A stretch of 64,000 bases of DNA from Sesamum alatum (taxonomy: Eukaryota; Streptophyta; Magnoliopsida; Lamiales; Pedaliaceae): contig JACGWO010000002.1 in assembly GCA_034509735.1 (NCBI GenBank), positions 22,615,636-22,679,635 of the forward strand, read 5' to 3'. How positions within the stretch are numbered: position 1 is the first letter of the stretch; the number at the start of each line of letters is the position of its first letter. The position numbers were made by a program, and so were the translations under genes. The notes under the pieces are model-generated. The model had not been told where the DNA came from, did no database searches, and saw nothing but the letters and a program-made list of their open reading frames with translations. Shown piece after piece: positions 58,469 through 64,000 of the stretch.

Positions 58469-59252
58469 GTTTAGGATGCTCCCCTTTCCAATGGCCCTCT
58501 TTTACGACAGTGAATGCTTACGTTCTTAGAAATCTATGAACTTGACTGCTGAACCTTTTGCTCTTTCCTTTACCTCCACCTTGTGTTGTAAAGGAAAAAA
58601 CACTTGAAGTGCTTTAATAGTTGATGCTACCTTACCCTTCTTCCTCTTTTGGCGTCTGGCACCCTTGCCTTTCACCATGGAGGTTGAAGCCTCTCCTACT
58701 AGTACCGACGGTGCAGATTTTGCAATCGTTGCCTCGTACTAGACCAACATAATTACAACTTATGAAGATCTTTTCTAAGCTCATTCATGTTGATAATGGT
58801 TCGTAGGAGGGAGGAAGAGACTGAAGGATCATGTCAATGTACGTCTCTTTTTCAAGACTGACGTGGAGGTCTTTTGAGCTCTCCACTAGGGATTGCATCA
58901 TCACTCCATGTTCTTTGTACCGAATCCCTTCTGTCATCTTAGCTCCAAACATGCCTTCGTTGCATTTTACCCCACATGCTGGTCCAAGACCATATAGTCA
59001 TGATGCAAACGAAGCATAGTTTGAGCCAACATCATTATATCCTACTTGCAGGTGGTCATCCTTCAACTTTTGAACGCCAAGCATTGCCTTAGTTGTCGAT
59101 CCCTCCGGCAAGGGCTGAGGAACGTCCTCATTCCGGTATGTGACTTAAGGTTCTGGAAATCTAAGACCATCTTAAGATTTCGCAATCAATTCGTGTAATT
59201 GGTTCCCTTTTAATGAGCCTCTTAGTGATGTGTTTGGTGGATTCTTAGACAT
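58469..59252 (-). pseudogene. Cop-7 gag, decayed
   Basis: From ATG at 59252 (MSKNPPNT). The zinc-knuckle region translates as HCRKRGHWKGEHPK at about 58470-58520, missing two of the usual cysteines, and the basic linker is near 58640-58680. Frameshifts throughout. Confidence 0.8.
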
Positions 59253-61648
59253 TCACAACATATATGAAACAGAAAATAATAAGCAGAATGAAGTAATATT
59301 TTGGTTAAGTCTCGGTCTTTAGTCCTTAACCTCTCCCACTATTTCTACGAAAACACGGCACTCTCAAACGTTGTTTTCGGGAAATCCTTTCCTAGTGGGC
59401 TCGGGATCCACAGCGATCTCCCCCATACCCCGCTTTTACGATTCGCATGGGAAAAGAACCCGTGGGAGGTATTCCATACCATTCTCGTTCCACGAGATTC
59501 CCAAGATAATTGCCTCACCCTTTCACGTGATCCCGAGGACTCCAAGCGAATCACGTTATTCGAGCGTTAGACCCAACCCAATCAACCGATTCATAGACTC
59601 ACTGCTACCTCCACGACTCGTGAGACAGGTAACAGCAGTCTACTCATCGTTCATGACAAAGTGCAACTTCTTTTAAGCACGATAGTCGTGCCACGACTCG
59701 TGAGACCACGCTATCGACCTAAAAGATCTTCCTCACTTTTGCCATGGATGGAAGGCTTGGACAGACTCCCAGAGTCCTAGTCCATTTATTAAGGGTCTAT
59801 ATTTAACTTGGTTCAACCAAGTGAGAGTTTTGATAGAATGAGACCTCATCACATATATTAAGTGTTGCATTGCGAGCGTTATGGCAGAAATATTCTAAGC
59901 GTGAATGTAACCATACATAAAGCATATAGAATAATCATAAGCATATAATACGCATCGCATGCAAAATAAAGCCTAGCACGCCCCTGTAGGATGATCACAA
60001 GCCCAAACCTATGCGACCCACTGAGCCCGCAGTAGATCTATGGTCAATCTAAGGGTAGGCCCTACACTATTACAAGATTTAATAACCCATTACATGCAAT
60101 GGGCCTTGTAAGTCCTCTTTATCTTCTTGGGCTCTCCATCGTGGGCCTACACCGGGCTTCTTCTCCATGGATCCTCCGTGGGCCATCTGATGGCAACCTC
60201 CATGGGCCTCCAACACCTTGGGCTTGTCTTCTCTTGCAACTTTTATTTGCAAAAAAATAAAACCTCACCACTAATTCTACTCTCATTACATCATAAAATA
60301 AGAAACCCCAATTAAACATTTGGGGGGAGTACATTAGGAGGGAGAGAGAAAGCCTTATTATTCCAAGGCACTAGAAGAGAGACAGAGAGGAAAATAAAGA
60401 GGCACACAGGCCACAACCCAACAAATAAATGTAAATAAACCATACATGCGGTCTAGGGGCTTTGTGATCATCCTTTGTCAAATCAATTAACACAAATAGC
60501 ACAAATACATATCCCACGTAAAAATATGCTATACCAACATCCATGATAATCCATACCATAAAATAAATGCATAAACTGCATGTAAAATATTCACAGCAAA
60601 CATTGGATAATAGTGCAACCTATGCACAACGATTTTTGTTGAAAAAAACCTTTTCCATAATTAACAAGGCAACATTAATTCTATGAAATATAAAATCTCA
60701 ACCAAAATTAAAATGCCCCAAGTTAATTAATTCAGAAAAATTCCCAGAATTATACAGAAAAATTAAATTTTTCTGAAACACAAAAATCAACAATTCAAGA
60801 ATATGCCCATTTATTCAAGAATTCCAAAATCCAACATTCGTGCAATATTAATACATGTTAAGATCTACTCATGATCAAACCATAAAATAACCATGATGTC
60901 CAACATCATAAAACGCATAAATTATTGCGAATTTTCACATATGAATTTTGATCATTGGTGCAACCATTGCAAAAATTAAATCTTGTTAGGAAACCCTTTC
61001 CTCATCAACCAAGCAATATTTATTTTAGAAAATTCCAAATCTCAAAAAATAAATATTCTAAGTCAAAGGGTTCAGAATAATTCAGAAAATATCATAAAAA
61101 TAATACAGTAAAAATAGTTTTGAAAAACGAGCCAAAAACGGGAGAGAAACGGAAAACGGCACAGCCGGCCGGCCAGGCGCGCGCGCGCGCGCGCGCACGC
61201 ACGGCCGGCACAGCGCGCGTGCTGTCCGCGCACGCTGGGCGCGCTGGCCGGGCGAGCGCAGGCCCCTGCCTGCACGCGCGCGCGCGCGCACGCACGGCCG
61301 GCACAGCGCGCGTGCTGTCCGCGCACGCTGGGCGCGCTGGCCGGGCGAGCGCAGGCCCCTGCCTGCACGCGCGCCCAGCCGCGCCCCTGTGCGCGCGGCC
61401 AGCGTGCTGCTGCTGCCGGTTCGCCGTTTTTCACTCCTTTTCGATTTTTCATGCAATTTTTCTGAACCACAAGATAAATTAAACCCTAGAACATGTATAA
61501 ACACATTCAATAAAACCAAGATCCAAAATCCCATGCAAAATTAAACGCCAATAATTATCTACGATAAACATGCTATAAACGTAAATTAAAACACGTTTAT
61601 CATGCTTAAACGCACATAGCACATAGAATTCTAGGCCTATACACCGAA
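59253..61648 (-). other. Cop-7 leader, complete
   Basis: The only leader here still joined to both its PBS and its gag start in one uninterrupted minus-strand copy (2.4 kb). Structures: hairpins at 59483-59497 and 59525-59556, paired palindrome hairpins at 59601-59639 and 59681-59715, and a GC-rich block at 61155-61430 about 220 bases from the PBS. No protein-coding potential recognised. Confidence 0.8.
61155..61430. repeat. GC-rich block with tandem duplication, Cop-7 leader
   Basis: CG/GC-alternating tracts and a direct tandem duplication of about 100 bp: the unit containing GCACGGCCGGCACAGCGCGC, then GTGCTGTCCGCG, through GCAGGCCCCTGCCTGCACGC occurs twice in succession between about 61180 and 61375. 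Confidence 0.88.
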
Positions 61649-61664
61649 CCGGGCTCTGATACCA
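61649..61664 (-). other. Cop-7 primer-binding site
   Basis: Minus-strand TGGTATCAGAGCCCGG, one base from the LTR end, complementary to the initiator methionine tRNA 3' end. Confidence 0.9.
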
Positions 61665-61665
61665 C

Positions 61666-63995
61666 TGAAAGAATGTGGTGGATCGTCCCGGGAGATTAAC
61701 GCGAATAGCGAAAGCGCGAAATAGTGCGTAATAAAAATTACAAAGCATAATTAAATGGAATTTAAATCATGCATAACGTACATAAACGAATCAAGGGGTG
61801 TGCCCTTGATTCTCCCGGGCGTTCGGTGTATCTCATGTTCAATAAAACACAACATGGAGGCCATAGAATTGAAACCGAAAAAAAAAACGAAACTAAAGAA
61901 CCTACCCGGTTGTAGTTTTGTCTTCGTTTCGGCTACACGCATTGTTCCCCGTTTTGCACCAAGATCTCAAATAAGAGACCCTCTAAATCATCTCACTCGC
62001 TCCACCGGAAAGCAAACAACCCTTGTGCTAGCAAGAAATTATTTTGGGGAGAAGAGACATCGATACACGCTATGAATTAACGCAATCAATGTCTCTTATG
62101 TTCTTAACTTGAATAAATCAAGAAGAACAAAGTAATATTCTTGGAGAGTGAAAATAGGGGTGGACGAATTTGAGAGAGAATTTTGAGAGATGAGAGTTGT
62201 AGAGAATACTAGGTGTAAGTGTGTGTTTTTTAAGTATTTATAGAAGATGGAATTCCTATTCCTTCTCAAACTCTTCCAAAGAGACACACATTGACTAGGA
62301 TTTTGACCTAGTCAAATCCTAGTCAAATTAGGCTTGATTAAGTCAAATCAATCATGGCCCTTCATCTCATCATTCTCTAGATCAAATCTTGTCCATCCAT
62401 TTTGATGGGCTTTATGGAATGGGCTTTATTTAATTCTAAATTAAATGATCCCATGGACTTTATATTAAAATCCTATTTAATATACTAAGCCCATTAATTA
62501 ATTAATGGAATGGACTTTATTTAATTCCAAATTAAATAGTCCATGGACTTTACATTAAATCCTATTTAATACCAAGCCCATTAATTAATTCCATAGAATG
62601 GGATTATTTAATTCTAAATTAAATAGTCCCATGGACTTTATATTAAAATCCTATTTAATATACTAAGCCCATTAATTAATTAATGGAATGGACTTTATTT
62701 AATTCCAAATTAAATAGTCCATGGACTTTATATTAAATCCTATTTAATACCAAGCCCATTAATTAATTAATTCACTCTTTTAATCTAATTAAAAGGAAAG
62801 CCCATGCTTTGTAAAATTCATAAATCTAATTTATGAACTCAAGCCCGATTATTCCAAATAATTCATCAAAGCTTGAATCTCCAAGAAGTATAATTTAATT
62901 CCATTAAATTAAACCTTCTCCCGGAATTAATTCCAAATTAATTCCCTTTCATTTGGTGTAGCGGGTGTGACTCTTTAGGTTCACCTTTCAGCTAGACTTG
63001 GACCTACCTTTTGTTATTTCATAACCAAAGTAGTACGTTACCATGGGTGGCCATCTAGCAACGGTCCATGGCACTAGAGACTAGGTGAATTTATGGTGTG
63101 AACATTTAGGCTCCGAGTTATACGCAGGTGCGGTCCTACCGACGCTCGATACGTACGGGTACGGTCCTACTGTCGCCTGTCTCCCGGCCTTTAGTCTAGG
63201 GGTCGGTTCCCATCGTTGACTAGGCAACTATGCATAATGCTCGAGATAGGTTTAACTCGACGTAGGAAATCCTTTCCCACTACATCAAGTGCTATGGCCA
63301 TAGACTTTGTGAGTCTAAACCATCTCCGAGCGCATAGGAGATCTTGCTGTCATATCCTTTGACAGGGGACAGATCCTATCTTGGAATACACCGTTCTTAC
63401 ATACTCCGACTGCACTGGACGAGGCTTATGATGACCATGTGATATAATCGGTCAAATTTCACCAGATCCAAGATACAACCTTAGTATGTAGGGGACTGCC
63501 GTGATCCTCAAGTCCGAGGACTAATCCCGTACTATCGGAACCGGGAATGCGAGTCATACTGACAAGCTCGAGTAGCTTCTATATGACGATTCCCGCGAGT
63601 CACCTCAGTCGGCCGCTCCCCAGCAGGCCGACCCACTAACACTGCTTAGACGATCCTCGTCACCCGTCGATGAAACACGACAGCAGATGCTTAGTGCAAG
63701 TCTCAAATGGATTCTCGATGCCCTGTCTCGAGATTCCTTTGACTTGGAGTATTTCAGACTGATTCGGTGAAACTGATTTCATGAACCTACCTCCAAGCAT
63801 AGTTCCAATTTCCCGAAATGTTATTTCAGTCTGTGGGCGTTTGTTGTGACATCGTAACGATGCAAGCAGTAAGTACAACAAACTCATGCCTATGAATCCT
63901 TACTACATTCATTAACATAATATTACTGTTCACAGATTGACGAATGGTTCTCAAAACAGCCAATACCATTGACTTTCTGGTCACCTATTCTAACA
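61666..63995 (-). repeat. Cop-7 5' LTR (D-type)
   Basis: 2330 bp, with the promoter on the minus strand: TTGAC cores at 62291-62347 and TATTTATA (TATAAATA) at 62235-62242. U5 hairpin GAATCAAGGG/CCCTTGATTC at 61788-61812. U3 inverted repeat CTACCTTTTGTTAT/ATAACCAAAGTAG at 63004-63033, beside the conserved core at about 63034-63095. Confidence 0.93.
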
Positions 63996-64000
63996 CTTTT

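Larger units (their letters stand above)
53808..63995 (-). mobile_element. Cop-7: complete copia element with TSD, inside Cop-6
   Basis: Both LTRs (53808-56120 and 61666-63995), PBS, polypurine tract and the 5-bp duplication CTTTT (53803-53807 and 63996-64000) are present. It is the only structurally complete copia copy here, although its proteins are decayed. That combination suggests that it was mobilised in trans, using proteins from another element. It belongs to the same family as the element it entered. Confidence 0.93.
48040..64000 (-). mobile_element. Cop-6: copia element, runs off the window
   Basis: Minus-strand element with 3' LTR (48040-50268), polypurine tract, decayed pol and gag (50284-53386) and part of the leader (53387-53807). 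It is interrupted by Cop-7 from 53808 and should resume after 64000. TCTAG (48035-48039) is the visible target duplication. Confidence 0.85.

Noticed and set aside
48040..63995. Tandem element array formed by unequal crossing-over
   Set aside because: The CTTTT duplication on both sides of 53808-63995 and the exact LTR-end junction in the Cop-6 leader support nested insertion instead.
1..64000. Host genes, tRNA or rRNA genes, or an integrated plant pararetrovirus
   Set aside because: No tRNA or rRNA fold or host-protein-like frame was recognised, and all RT-like sequence has copia domain order with LTRs, not a caulimovirid layout.

Overview
The window is repeat-dense plant nuclear DNA, probably from a eudicot (species not identifiable here). 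I find no host gene, tRNA, rRNA or CRISPR array. Almost every base belongs to nested LTR retrotransposons. One related group of Ty1/copia elements dominates; its LTRs start TGTTAGAATAGGTGACC and end in CTTTCA or CCTTCA. A single internally deleted Ty3/gypsy element is also present. All coding regions are broken by stops, frameshifts, deletions or nested insertions. Element names (Cop-1 to Cop-7, Gyp-1) are mine.

Layout. 1-1276: LTR fragments plus an old copia pol scrap. 1277-16941: Cop-1 (+), with leader, gag, pol and 3' LTR. Its gag is split by Gyp-1 (3775-10378), which itself carries a copia solo LTR (8135-10133). Cop-1 also carries an extra truncated LTR (10695-12191) and a minus-strand solo LTR in its 3' LTR (14903-16863). 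16942-43790: Cop-2 (+), inserted in the Cop-1 3' LTR. Its 5' LTR holds a solo LTR (17283-19280), its gag is cut by Cop-3 (minus, 23012 to about 30665) and its integrase is cut by Cop-4 (minus, 30980-40411). 43791-48039: Cop-5, a decayed 3' pol plus LTR, with a solo LTR at 44611-46547. 48040-64000: Cop-6 (minus, runs off the window), into whose leader a complete same-family copy, Cop-7 (53808-63995), has inserted.

Functional parts. The better copies keep the copia order gag, zinc knuckle, protease, integrase, reverse transcriptase, RNase H. LTRs of the A, B and D types have a WRKY-type TTGAC cluster just upstream of a TATA box. The leader between primer-binding site and gag is unusually long (about 1.7-2.4 kb) and contains a GC-rich block. 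All four copies in which the RT core can be read have lost a catalytic motif, each by a different lesion.

Most novel signal. Non-coding inverted repeats recur in copy after copy and keep pairing while their sequence changes. They include twin hairpins in the leader around an invariant CACGAGTCGTG, a three-hairpin cluster before gag, a hairpin near the LTR 3' end, a stem near the LTR 5' end, and a separate tandem hairpin array in the gypsy LTR. This points to structured, probably functional, retroelement RNA or DNA that is not annotated in standard element models.
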